From Allobosea sp. UNC402CLCol (GTDB lineage: Bacteria > Pseudomonadota > Alphaproteobacteria > Rhizobiales > Beijerinckiaceae), in assembly GCF_000745475.1 (NCBI RefSeq), contig NZ_JQJJ01000013.1, positions 1-64,000 of the forward strand: 64,000 bases of DNA, given 5' to 3'. Under the pieces are notes generated by a model. That model did not search any database. It had not been told where the DNA came from and saw only the letters and a list, made by a program, of their open reading frames with translations. Position numbers and translations under genes: made by a program. Shown one piece after another: positions 40,054-51,087 of this stretch; positions within the stretch are counted from its first letter, which is position 1; each line of letters opens with the position of its first letter.

Positions 40054-42413
40054 GTGCGTTTCGCCGTTTCGGCGAGGTAGCTCTGGAAACGCGTGTCGTT
40101 CCCGGCGCGGAACGCACGGGCCGACGCAGCCACAGCCTCGTGGTTGATTGCGGCCGCTTTCTGCATTGCGCTGCGAAGCACGACCACGAACTCATCAAAG
40201 TCACGATAGGTGTCGCCGGCCGCGAGATCCTTGACCAGATCAGCCGGCCCGCCCTTGGCGTAGACGACGGGCCAGGCGCCGAACAGGCAGGCCTCCAGCG
40301 GCGCGATCCCGAAATGCTCGTGGTATTCGGGCTTGTCTTCGGGTTGGCCGAGCCCGGCCGCATGGATATAGATGGCGGAATTGGCGAGCAGGTCGTTGAC
40401 CATCGCCCGCGGGCAGTTCGGCAAGAGCTCGATCCGGGGATCGCCTTCGGCCATCTGCGTGATCCGCGCCAGATAGGTTGCATCGCGCGCATCGCGGTGA
40501 TCGAAGCCGCCGACGAGGCATAGCCGCCAGTCGGCATAGTCCGGGTCCCCCGCCGTCGCGCGGAAGGCCTCGATGATGCTGTGCTGGTTCTTGCCATGCC
40601 CTCGATTGGTGATCCGACCGATCGACAGAGCTAGTTTCTCCTTCTTCGCATAGACGGAGGGCGCGGGAACCGCGACCGAAAAGGTCGGGCAGACGACCAA
40701 GCCGCGGTTCGGGCCCCATAAGCGTTCGGCCCAGCTCTGCGTAAAGCGGGAGTTATGCAGGAAGACGTAGTCCTTCAGCATCGCCTTCCTGATTTCCTGG
40801 TGCGGAAAGCTGACGATGTAGAAGGATTGCTTCGCCAGTGAGCCGAGATTCGAGCGAAAGGTGGAGTTGACGAAGATGTCGAACCGCGCGGTGAACTCCC
40901 GCGTCATGGTGGAGATGACGAGCTTCCGACACCGTTCGAGGTCGTAGCCGAAGCGACGGCCGAGTTCGTCGATATCGAAATCCGATTCGGAGATCAGGAA
41001 GATCTCGTCCTCCGGCCTGGCGGTGGCGAGCGTCAAGCCGAGCGCATGAGCCTCACCGCCCCCCATCGTATTCCAGTACGAGTTGTACAGTCCTATCGTC
41101 CGGCCTCCCGCCTCATGCTGGCCGATCATCGCATCGTAAGTCTTAAGCGTCTCGGCAAGCCCGGAAGGGACAGCACTGTATCGGTCGGTTTTTCCGAGAA
41201 AGGAGGCGAGCTGTTCCTTCGCTCCTTTCGTGCCGCGATAAAATTCGTAGATCAGGCGCGAGCGCTGGACCAAGGTGGTCCAGAGCGGAGAGCCCTCGGA
41301 CGAACTGACCGAATGCTTGTGATACGCGATCGCGCGAGGGCTATAATGCACCCGATAGCCGAGAGAGCTGCAGTGGTGCGAGAGCTCTGAATCCTCGTAA
41401 TATGCGAAGAATTCCGGCCTGAAAATCGGACGGCCGACCAGTGCGGCACGGCGTATGAGGGCGACGCATCCGCAAAAAGCCGCGACCTTGCCGCGTGTAT
41501 CGTACCGAAAATCATCCTCTTCGCCGAAGCCGATATCGAATGGCCCTTCTCGGCGCAATCCGGTGCCCGCGTTGTTGATGACCCACCCGGCGCCCGGATG
41601 ATCCTGCGACCGCAGGCACAGCACGAGTGGTATACCCCCTTCACTAGGCTGATGAACCGAGGCGCCCACTGCCGTTGTGAACGTCTTGATTGCGCTCGAA
41701 CCGATCGCCCTGAGAGTCACACAGGATTCGTCCATCGGAAGCCGCAGGACGACGGCATGCTTGGCAACGCCATCGCGACGGTCTTCGACCCGCGACTCGA
41801 TCGAGGCTCCATCGACACGGCCCTGGCGAATGAAGAGCTTCTTGTAGTTGAGCTGGCTCTCAAGTTCCGCGCTGGAGATCGAGAATGCAGCGTCGCTCTC
41901 CAGATGGACATCGACGAAACGTGTCCAGAAACGCGTCTTCGGAGCTGCGACCGCAACGTTGCCGTCCAACCTGAAGGCGCAGAGCAATTCGAACAGACAC
42001 TCGTCATCAAGCCGGGCGTCGGGGTTTACAAGAGCGATGAGCTCGCCGCGCGAAGCCTCCAAACCGACGTTGTTGCCAGCCGCGAACCCGACATTTCCCG
42101 GCGCACGCAGCCATCTTGCTTCGGGAACGATCGACTCGACCAGGCCTCTGGTGTCGCTCGTCCCATTTTCGACGACGATGATCTCGAGCTTCGGATAACT
42201 CTGCTGCTTGATGGATGAAAGACAGGCCGGCAGATCTTCTTGCGAATTATACGAGACCACGATGACCGAGATCAGCGGGTCATGCGTCAGGAGGCCGAAC
42301 TTCGGCGGCCGCGCGAGAGCCCGCAGATATAAGAAGGCGAGCGCCTTTTTGAACGCGAACCAAAGCCCATTGCGCCGCAGCTCGATCACGAATTGGCGGA
42401 TGTAGACGTTCAT
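40050..42413 (-). CDS. two-domain glycosyltransferase (GT2 + GT4-like)
   Basis: A 787-residue cytoplasmic enzyme. The GT2 domain begins at about residue 47 (LISVIVVSYNS) with acidic NPDARLDD, and resumes with EFFAYYEDSELSHHC near 345. Between these two parts are about 200 residues, including a segment (from FVDVHLESDA to VLCLRS) not expected in a plain GT2. The C-terminal GT4-like part begins near 425 (YNSYWNTMGGGEAHAL) and has SIGRITNRGHGKN and EHFGIAPLEACLFGAWPV, the E-x7-E type site. Two sugar transfers by one chain are likely. It follows the UXS gene at 88 bases. Confidence 0.85.
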   Translation of the reverse strand: MNVYIRQFVIELRRNGLWFAFKKALAFLYLRALARPPKFGLLTHDPLISVIVVSYNSQEDLPACLSSIKQQSYPKLEIIVVENGTSDTRGLVESIVPEARWLRAPGNVGFAAGNNVGLEASRGELIALVNPDARLDDECLFELLCAFRLDGNVAVAAPKTRFWTRFVDVHLESDAAFSISSAELESQLNYKKLFIRQGRVDGASIESRVEDRRDGVAKHAVVLRLPMDESCVTLRAIGSSAIKTFTTAVGASVHQPSEGGIPLVLCLRSQDHPGAGWVINNAGTGLRREGPFDIGFGEEDDFRYDTRGKVAAFCGCVALIRRAALVGRPIFRPEFFAYYEDSELSHHCSSLGYRVHYSPRAIAYHKHSVSSSEGSPLWTTLVQRSRLIYEFYRGTKGAKEQLASFLGKTDRYSAVPSGLAETLKTYDAMIGQHEAGGRTIGLYNSYWNTMGGGEAHALGLTLATARPEDEIFLISESDFDIDELGRRFGYDLERCRKLVISTMTREFTARFDIFVNSTFRSNLGSLAKQSFYIVSFPHQEIRKAMLKDYVFLHNSRFTQSWAERLWGPNRGLVVCPTFSVAVPAPSVYAKKEKLALSIGRITNRGHGKNQHSIIEAFRATAGDPDYADWRLCLVGGFDHRDARDATYLARITQMAEGDPRIELLPNCPRAMVNDLLANSAIYIHAAGLGQPEDKPEYHEHFGIAPLEACLFGAWPVVYAKGGPADLVKDLAAGDTYRDFDEFVVVLRSAMQKAAAINHEAVAASARAFRAGNDTRFQSYLAETAKRT

Positions 42414-42500
42414 GAGTCCTCAACTCGGGAGCGCGCCGAACGGGGCAAGCCCGGCCAGTGGCATCAACTCGGCAAAGCGGAGCTGAAACCGCAATAGAGG

Positions 42501-43454
42501 TCAGCCCTGCTTCAGGAGATTATCGAAATAGGCGATAGCCTTGATCAACCCCTGGCGCAGAGGAACCTGCGGCTGCCAATCCAGGACTTGCCGAGCCTTG
42601 GTGATGTCGGGCCGGCGCTGCTTGGGGTCATCCTGCGGAAGCGGTTTTGTCACGATCCGGGAACTCGAGCCTGTCAGCTCGATCACCAATTCCGCCAGCT
42701 CGCGAATAGTGAACTCGCCGGGGTTACCGAGATTGATCGGTCCCGTGATGTCGTCGGCGGAATCCATCATCTTGACAAACCCATCGATGAGGTCGTCGAC
42801 ATAGCAGAAGGAGCGGGTCTGGCTTCCTTCACCGTAGACGGCGATGTCCTCCCCCCGCAGGGCCTGAACGATGAAGTTCGAGACGACACGCCCGTCGTTG
42901 GGGTGCATGCGCGGGCCGTAGGTGTTGAAAATGCGCACCACCTTGATTCGCATCTGATGCTGGCGATGGTAGTCGAAGAAGAGCGTCTCCGCGCAGCGCT
43001 TGCCCTCGTCGTAGCAGGAGCGGTAGCCAATCGGATTGACGTTGCCCCAATATTCTTCCGGCTGCGGGTGAACGGTTGGATCGCCATATACTTCAGAGGT
43101 GGAGGCCTGGAATATCTTGGCCTTCACCCGGCGGGCAAGGCCGAGCATGTTGATGGCGCCGTGCACACTGGTCTTCGTGGTCTGCACCGGGTCGAACTGG
43201 TAGTGGATCGGCGAGGCCGGGCAGGCGAGATTGTAGATCTCGTCGCACTCGATATAGAGCGGCACGGTGACGTCATGGCGCATCAATTCGAAACGCTTGT
43301 CGTCCAGCAGATGCGCGACGTTCTTCCTGCTGCCCGTGAAGAAATTGTCGAGACAGATCACCTCCTGGCCGGCCTCCAGAAGCCTTTCACAGAGATACGA
43401 GCCGAGGAATCCGGCGCCGCCTGTCACGAGCACGCGCTTGGTCGTATGGTACAT
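42501..43454 (-). CDS. UDP-glucuronate decarboxylase (UDP-xylose synthase)-like SDR
   Basis: A 317-residue extended [19 protein letters not shown], the [14 protein letters not shown] segment and the [15 protein letters not shown] motif are typical of UXS; the catalytic SEVYGD and Y-x3-K (SCYDEGKR) follow. UXS turns UDP-glucuronate into UDP-xylose. I chose ATG 43454 ([10 protein letters not shown]), with GAGGGCAG upstream; longer frames reach 43571. It heads the glycosyltransferase-membrane protein-RgpF run. Confidence 0.9.
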   Translation of the reverse strand: MYHTTKRVLVTGGAGFLGSYLCERLLEAGQEVICLDNFFTGSRKNVAHLLDDKRFELMRHDVTVPLYIECDEIYNLACPASPIHYQFDPVQTTKTSVHGAINMLGLARRVKAKIFQASTSEVYGDPTVHPQPEEYWGNVNPIGYRSCYDEGKRCAETLFFDYHRQHQMRIKVVRIFNTYGPRMHPNDGRVVSNFIVQALRGEDIAVYGEGSQTRSFCYVDDLIDGFVKMMDSADDITGPINLGNPGEFTIRELAELVIELTGSSSRIVTKPLPQDDPKQRRPDITKARQVLDWQPQVPLRQGLIKAIAYFDNLLKQG

Positions 43455-43686
43455 CGGTCGAACTGCCCTCGCTTCGCCCAAGGTGCGTTCACGCATGGGC
43501 GACCTTTGAGCGGCTAGTGCGATGAGTGCTTCGTAAAAGTCAATCTTTCGGACCGAAATCATTGGCTTCACTCGCCCGGACCGGGAGAGGCCGCCTGATC
43601 ATTGGCACCTGGTTTTCACATCCGAAGGCTTGCCCTAAGAGGCGCTCGACACCGTCGCAACCCCGGTGACCGGGATAGGACAGGCT

Positions 43687-44316
43687 ATGCAAAAGGCATT
43701 CGCGGCTCTCGCCCTGGTAGGCGCCTACCTCGCGGCCTTCCTACTGCTGAACGGCATCCACTTCCGGTTCTTCCCGGTCGGCGTCGTTCTCTACTCGACC
43801 GTGATGGATGCACTCTTGACCGGCGCGATCTTTCTGGGGCTCGTCATTCTGCTTCGCCGCAAACTGCCGTTGAACGGCTTGGAGACAACGCTGTGCGTCG
43901 TGCTCGGGCTGTCGCTTGCAGGCGGGTATGCCATCAGCGTGCCGACCGTCATCGACCGCTCGCTGTCGATGTACATCCTGGAGAAGCTCGCCCAGCGCGG
44001 CGGCGCGATCCGGGAAGACGCCTTCCCGGGCATCTTCGTCAACGAGTATATGAAGGAACACCGGCTGGTCGACATCCGTCTGACCGAACAGCTGGAATCC
44101 GGCACGATCACCATCCACGGGGGATGCGTCGAGCTGACCGAGCGCGGCCGTCTCATTGCGGAGGTGACGCGGTTCTACCGGACGACGTTCCTACCGAAGC
44201 ATCGCAAGATCATGGGCGTCTATACCGACGACCTGACGGACCCGTTCCGCAACTCGGCACCTGCGAACTACGCCTGCGTTCCGGGAGCGTTCGCAGGGCC
44301 GGCGAAGACGAAATAG
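43687..44316 (+). CDS. membrane protein of unknown function
   Basis: A 209-residue protein. Residues 1-95 hold three predicted membrane helices (AFAALALVGAYLAAFLLL; a second near 30-58; a third near 68-88). The C-terminal 115 residues are soluble, with DIRLTEQLESGTITIHG and LTERGRLIAEVTRFYRTTFL, which look helical and a little like a winged helix; I do not recognise the family. AGGACAGG precedes ATG 43687. Its last 49 bases overlap the 3' end of the convergent GtrA gene. Position suggests a link with the GtrA/GtrB pair. Confidence 0.75.
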   Translation: MQKAFAALALVGAYLAAFLLLNGIHFRFFPVGVVLYSTVMDALLTGAIFLGLVILLRRKLPLNGLETTLCVVLGLSLAGGYAISVPTVIDRSLSMYILEKLAQRGGAIREDAFPGIFVNEYMKEHRLVDIRLTEQLESGTITIHGGCVELTERGRLIAEVTRFYRTTFLPKHRKIMGVYTDDLTDPFRNSAPANYACVPGAFAGPAKTK

Positions 44317-44702
44317 CGATTGCCCAGATAACTCATGGCCGCCGCGATACCCGTCGACAGGATGAAGCCCCAGCCATAGGGAAGCCCAAGCCTGTCGCTC
44401 CACATCGCCAGGAAGCCGGCGTAGAAGACGGCGAGCGCAGCGTAGAGGGTCAGGAAGCGTAGCAGCGTCGCCTTTGCCGAAGCGGTGGATGGGAAAACCA
44501 CCAGCCGGTTACCGAGATAAGAGGCCGTGATGCCAACGATGCTGGCGAGGCCATTCGCCAGGCCGGCGGAAGGCACCCTCGCCACCTCGAGCAGCAACAG
44601 GAGCGTAGCGTAATGCACGCCTGTCGCCGCAAGCCCATTCACGACGAAAAGCGCGATCGTGCGCGCGCCGCTGGCTCGACCATCCGCCGATGACGCAGTC
44701 AC
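44268..44702 (-). CDS. GtrA family membrane protein
   Basis: A 144-residue protein with four predicted helices. Typical GtrA segments are FVVNGLAATGVHYATLLLL, GITASYLGNRLVVF and MSYLGNRYFVFAG. GtrA proteins are thought to flip lipid-linked sugars made by a GtrB partner. It overlaps the preceding GtrB-like gene by four bases, so the two form a unit. It ends the long minus-strand operon that begins at 54021. Confidence 0.9.
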   Translation of the reverse strand: MTASSADGRASGARTIALFVVNGLAATGVHYATLLLLLEVARVPSAGLANGLASIVGITASYLGNRLVVFPSTASAKATLLRFLTLYAALAVFYAGFLAMWSDRLGLPYGWGFILSTGIAAAMSYLGNRYFVFAGPANAPGTQA

Positions 44703-45661
44703 GCCCCACCGACAGGGGCAGTCGGCTCAACGCGCTCGATTATGAGATCGAGGTCAGCACGCCTGAGAGGTGCCGCCCCCTTGACGATTCCTGAGACCAT
44801 CAACGTCACGAAGCTCAGGATACCGGCCTGGAGCAGGATAATGACGAGAATCCCAAAGGCCGTCGAGAACCAGCCCGGCGTGGCCCAGCCTATCAGTTTC
44901 AGCAGGGTCGCCACGCCCAGCAGCAAGGACGCCATCACGATCATCGCGACACACAGCACGCCGACGCGCACCAGCACGTCCTCGGCGAACACCATGATCG
45001 AGCGCATGCCGTGCAAGGCGAGCGAGACGAAATTCATCCGCGAAACGCCGAAGTAGCGCTTTCCGCGATCCGTGGGGACAGGGCGCATGCGCAGCCGCGA
45101 GACCATGACGGCCGCAGGGAAATGAACCCAGGTTTCCTGCATCGCGGCCATCCGGCTGGCGGCCTTTCCCGTCATCGCCATGAAGTTTCCAAAGCGGATT
45201 CCACGCCCAGTCAGGAATTTGAACAGGCGACGGTAGACCGCATAGAACGCACGAAACTGCAGGCTCTCCGAGCGCTGCCGGCGCTTTGCAACGACGACGT
45301 CGACCTTCGGGTCCGCGAGTGCAGCGAGAAGCTCGGGCACCGCGGCCGGAACGTCCTCGCCATCGGAGTCCATCACCACCAACATCTCCGGATGGAGCGT
45401 GGTGGCCACGTGGGCGATGCCTGCCGCAATAGCGCGCTGATGGCCCATATTGCGCGCGAGGTGCACCACCTCGCCCTCGAGCCCGGCGGCGGCGATGTCG
45501 GCGGCCCCCATGACATCGTTGAGCGAACCATCCTCAACCGCGACAATAAACGGCTTTACGGGGCAGGTGGTAGAGAGATCGGCGATCAGTTGCCGCGCAC
45601 TCGCCCGGTCCTCGAAGACCGGCATGAGGATGACGAGCGGAAGCGGGGAGCGGTCGAGCAT
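44699..45661 (-). CDS. GT2 glycosyltransferase, GtrB/polyprenyl-phosphate type
   Basis: A 320-residue enzyme with a GT2 domain (LVILMPVFEDRASA, VVMDSDGEDVPA with the metal-binding Asp residues, and RQRSESLQFRAFYAVYRRLF) and two C-terminal helices. This architecture matches GtrB, which places a sugar on undecaprenyl phosphate. I chose ATG 45661, because longer starts up to 45805 would run into the upstream gene, which ends at 45739. It is coupled to the GtrA gene behind it. Confidence 0.88.
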   Translation of the reverse strand: MLDRSPLPLVILMPVFEDRASARQLIADLSTTCPVKPFIVAVEDGSLNDVMGAADIAAAGLEGEVVHLARNMGHQRAIAAGIAHVATTLHPEMLVVMDSDGEDVPAAVPELLAALADPKVDVVVAKRRQRSESLQFRAFYAVYRRLFKFLTGRGIRFGNFMAMTGKAASRMAAMQETWVHFPAAVMVSRLRMRPVPTDRGKRYFGVSRMNFVSLALHGMRSIMVFAEDVLVRVGVLCVAMIVMASLLLGVATLLKLIGWATPGWFSTAFGILVIILLQAGILSFVTLMVSGIVKGAAPLRRADLDLIIERVEPTAPVGGA

Positions 45662-45738
45662 TACGATGTCCAAAACGGCACGACGCGATATCATGAGGCA
45701 GGTAGAGAGCAAAACGCCCCGCCATTTCAATGTGGCAC

Positions 45739-47795
<2,057 letters not shown>

Positions 47796-49385
47796 CTAGC
47801 CGATATCACTGGAAGACGGGTTTGACAGGTACCGGCCTAGCCGATCAGCCATAGCCATCATCGTCAGCGTATGTGGCTTGGCGGACAATTCTGGAAACGT
47901 TGCCGCGTCCGCAACGAACATGCCGGGTAGTCCGCTGATCTCCCCGAAGGCTGATGTCGTGCCAGGCTCAGGATTACGACGCATCGGCAACGTCCCGGCG
48001 TAGTGAATGTCCGAACCTAACTGCCCCACTAAAAAGCTGCCGGGCATGACGATAAATCCCATGCGTCTGGCCGCCTTGCGCCAGTCCCTGCCTATATCGG
48101 CAATTGCCTCCGGCAGTTCTGCGGCAGCACGTCCGGTGATGCGGAGCACGCCGCCCCGTGTCAATTCGGCGCTGTGTCGCGTCAGGCTCGCCGGAAGGAA
48201 GACGTTGCCTACGAGCGTCGATGTATTCAGCACCCTCCAAATTGACCGCGCAACAGAGCGCGATGCGGGAATGTGCTTTATGAACTCGAAGGCTGGCAAA
48301 TGCTGCGCCGAGAACAGGGCGCCGTGGGAGAGACGCCCTGACGCTGGTCGATGCGAGAATGACAGTTGCGCGAACGCCGGCCCGGCAACGGGCGCCCGAC
48401 CCGGCATACCCATTCGCAGGAGCAAAAACGCAGCGGTCGGATTTGACAAGACTCGCCGCGGCCTCTCAATGTAACTTAGCGTGCGCCAAGCGATCGCAGT
48501 CGTGGCCAATGTACCGGCGGCGAGGACCAAACGGCGGGCCTCGATACTTGCCAGCGCGCCGCTTTTCCTTTCGAAGCCGTGGATACGCCACCCCATCGGG
48601 ATCTTTTCGGCATGGTTGGCTACGAAACCAGTTCGATATCCGGCGCCTGCGCGCATCAGGCTGGGCTGTTCCTGGGATGAGGAATAGAGCGCGCGACGCG
48701 CACAGCCCCAGAGGCAGAGCCCGGATCGATCGCAAGCACGTCGATCCCCCCGATCGGATGAGATAAGAGCCATACGCGCCCGCCCCAGACGCAGAACGTG
48801 CTGCGTCTTGTCCGAACGCAGCCCCTCGTAGCCCCGCATCAGTTCCTGCGCGTTGTGTTCCAAAGCCGGCGCCGGCTCCGCCCATTCGTCCAAGCCAAAA
48901 TAGCCGCTGAGGTCGTCGTCGGCGCGACCAGAGAGACCGATGCGTCTACTCACGGCAGCGAAAGATTCGTCCAGCTCGCGATGCGGAAACGGAAACGCAG
49001 CCATCTCATCGCGATCATACCGGGCGACGCCGCAGCCCCAGGCGTTCGACAATCCGCCGCTCGCCAGAGAGCCGACCGCAGCGAAATTCTCCGTTTCGAT
49101 CTTGTTGGCCGCAGCGAAACCCGCGAAGGTTGGCCGCAGTGTCGGGACACGCAGCTTGGGGGAAGTCGCGGCTCCATCGACCCATGAGCTCAGATCTCCG
49201 CCGAACATCCACTCCCGCTGATGGCGGTCGTGTCGGCGCAGGTCGAAATACTCCCCCTCAGGCGGAGCCTGGACCGTTCCCTCGGACGCATCGACCAATA
49301 GCACCGATCGGCCCGCCTGGACCAGCGGCCAAGCCGTCGACACGCCTGCTGGGCCTGTGCCGATGATCACGACGTCATACACCAT
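47796..49385 (-). CDS. GMC family oxidoreductase
   Basis: A 529-residue FAD enzyme. The FAD motif GTGPAG is at residues 9-14, a GGLSNAWGCG segment (about 109-118) binds the cofactor in relatives, and the C-terminus has FVADAATFPELSAKPHTLTM with the catalytic His. A cysteine cluster, CDRSGLCLWGC, occurs in the middle; similar Cys motifs occur in the BetA-like group of GMC enzymes. Substrate is unknown. It overlaps the upstream SDR by 11 bases, so they are coupled. Oxidation of a glycan or lipid-linked hydroxyl is an inference from the locus. Confidence 0.85.
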   Translation of the reverse strand: MVYDVVIIGTGPAGVSTAWPLVQAGRSVLLVDASEGTVQAPPEGEYFDLRRHDRHQREWMFGGDLSSWVDGAATSPKLRVPTLRPTFAGFAAANKIETENFAAVGSLASGGLSNAWGCGVARYDRDEMAAFPFPHRELDESFAAVSRRIGLSGRADDDLSGYFGLDEWAEPAPALEHNAQELMRGYEGLRSDKTQHVLRLGRARMALISSDRGDRRACDRSGLCLWGCARRALYSSSQEQPSLMRAGAGYRTGFVANHAEKIPMGWRIHGFERKSGALASIEARRLVLAAGTLATTAIAWRTLSYIERPRRVLSNPTAAFLLLRMGMPGRAPVAGPAFAQLSFSHRPASGRLSHGALFSAQHLPAFEFIKHIPASRSVARSIWRVLNTSTLVGNVFLPASLTRHSAELTRGGVLRITGRAAAELPEAIADIGRDWRKAARRMGFIVMPGSFLVGQLGSDIHYAGTLPMRRNPEPGTTSAFGEISGLPGMFVADAATFPELSAKPHTLTMMAMADRLGRYLSNPSSSDIG

Positions 49386-50682
49386 GACGCGACTCCCCGA
49401 TCGCGCGGGGCCTCAAACGGTCGAGCCAGCGCCCCGCGACTGCGTCGAGGACGCGGCTTACCCCCTCGAACGGGAGCGACAACGCCAGTTGCGCGAACTG
49501 AGCCGCGCGCGTTTTTCCATCCGCCGACAGCAGATAAGCGTCAGCTTGCATCGGCGAGCTTTCGCTGAGCAGCAAAGCGAGATCGATCCGGCGTGAAAGA
49601 GCATCACCCCGGCCGGCGCGGCGACGCGCGCTTGGCTGATCGAACAGCGCAAGGCTCGCGGGGATCAAGCGCGTCAGGCGGGAAAGCTTGAGGGAACCGC
49701 TACCGTCGACCGACGGAAGCGAGCGCACGTAACTGCGGAGAAGCAAGTTATCGGGTTTCTTGCCTGTCGCGTAGCGAAGCAGAATCGCGGCCTCCCGGAG
49801 CAGGTTCCTGTCGCAGCCCGCCCTCTGTCCTGCCCCTTCTGGAAAGCGTCGATAGTGCGGAACCAAGTCTGCCATGTCGGCAGCGCTATCGAGCCGCGGG
49901 AGCTCGTTCAGGGACTCGAGCCGCCTCAGAAAGGTTGGCCGAACGCCCAACTTTCCAACGCATCGCAGAGACCACAAAAGCGGCGCCAGAGGGATGGGCA
50001 ACCTCGGAAGGCGGCGTCCGAAGCGGACCTTGGCTACGCCTTGGATGAAACTGGAGAAAGCAATAGGCCGCGGATCCGCTACCGCGTAGATGCGCGGTTC
50101 CGGCCGCTCTCGGCAGACCAATACCGCCAGAGCCTCCGCGAGATCATCGACATGAATAGGCTGGACCCCGGGCTCCCGCCTGAAGCTGGGGATCGCCGGA
50201 GCGCGGCGGGCGATAGCGACCAGCGTGCCCCATAGCGCCTTCGGCGGGCCGCCATAGACCTGGCCCGGTCTGACGACGGCTCCGTTCCGCTCCAGCACGA
50301 ACTGCTCGGCCAGAGCCTTCAGGCGACCGTATCCCGTGGGAGCATCCAGCCTGGCCGTCTGGCTGGAGACGAAAACCAACCGGGCGGATGCTTCGTCCGC
50401 AGCTGCAGCCAGACGGCGAAGCGCTGCGATTTCGGCGTCGATATCAGGTTCGGCGCCGCGCGATGTTTCGGTCGCGGCGTGGATAACGACATCCACGCCG
50501 GCCAGCAGCCCGGGCGCGAGCTCGCCGCGCAAATCATAAGCGACGAACCGAACACCGGGGACCGTGGTTTCGCGACGCGACAGGGCCAGAACAAGCAGCC
50601 CGCGCCGTACCAGAGCACGGCACACCGCCTCACCGATATAGCCGCTGGCGCCGGTGACCGCGACTGTTCTGACGGGCTTCAC
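49375..50682 (-). CDS. NAD-dependent epimerase/dehydratase family protein with long C-terminus
   Basis: A 435-residue protein. The first 290 residues are an extended SDR: TGASGYIGEAVC, FVSSQTARL and Y-x3-K in TGYGRLKALAEQ, then VRPGQVYGG and VQPIHVDDLAEAL. The last 140 residues are helical and charged with no motif I recognise. I chose GTG 50682, four bases after the GtrA stop, with GGGAG before it; the frame extends to 50712 inside the GtrA gene. It is coupled to the GMC gene, suggesting successive redox or epimerisation steps. The substrate is unknown. Confidence 0.78.
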   Translation of the reverse strand: MKPVRTVAVTGASGYIGEAVCRALVRRGLLVLALSRRETTVPGVRFVAYDLRGELAPGLLAGVDVVIHAATETSRGAEPDIDAEIAALRRLAAAADEASARLVFVSSQTARLDAPTGYGRLKALAEQFVLERNGAVVRPGQVYGGPPKALWGTLVAIARRAPAIPSFRREPGVQPIHVDDLAEALAVLVCRERPEPRIYAVADPRPIAFSSFIQGVAKVRFGRRLPRLPIPLAPLLWSLRCVGKLGVRPTFLRRLESLNELPRLDSAADMADLVPHYRRFPEGAGQRAGCDRNLLREAAILLRYATGKKPDNLLLRSYVRSLPSVDGSGSLKLSRLTRLIPASLALFDQPSARRRAGRGDALSRRIDLALLLSESSPMQADAYLLSADGKTRAAQFAQLALSLPFEGVSRVLDAVAGRWLDRLRPRAIGESRHGV

Positions 50683-50686
50683 GCGC

Positions 50687-51079
50687 TCAGTTCTCCCGCC
50701 TCGGCTGGGCACTTCGGAAGACGACCCATTTCGACAGGGAGAAACTGACAGCGATCAGAATCACGTCGGCCGCAATCTTGGCCACGACCAGCGATGTCAT
50801 CGCGTGCAGAAACAAGACCAGAAGCGCCGAGGATGCCAAGCTGTTCGCGGCCAGCAGCAGGACGTATCGCAGCGCCTGCCCCCCCACTCCCGCTTCGGCG
50901 GCTCCGCCGAAGGTGACGTAACGGTGCGTGCAGAAGGCGAAGCACCCCGCAACCCCCTTCGCGCAAATGTTCGCAGGGAGCGGCGCCGTCCCGAGGCGCT
51001 CCACAAGCAAGGCGAAGGTCCCGATATCCAGCCCGTAGGCGATCAGCTGAACAAGGACATAAAGTGTGGCGGCTCTCAT
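50687..51079 (-). CDS. second GtrA family membrane protein
   Basis: A 130-residue protein with four helices and GtrA-type segments: YVLVQLIAYGLDIGTFALL near the start, FAFCTHRYVTFG after helix two and SFSLSKWVVFR at the end. No GtrB-type transferase is adjacent, unlike the copy at 44268. It sits between a methyltransferase and the SDR, with gaps of eight and four bases. A flippase role for a lipid-linked intermediate is inferred. Confidence 0.82.
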   Translation of the reverse strand: MRAATLYVLVQLIAYGLDIGTFALLVERLGTAPLPANICAKGVAGCFAFCTHRYVTFGGAAEAGVGGQALRYVLLLAANSLASSALLVLFLHAMTSLVVAKIAADVILIAVSFSLSKWVVFRSAQPRREN

Positions 51080-51087
51080 GCGTCCGC

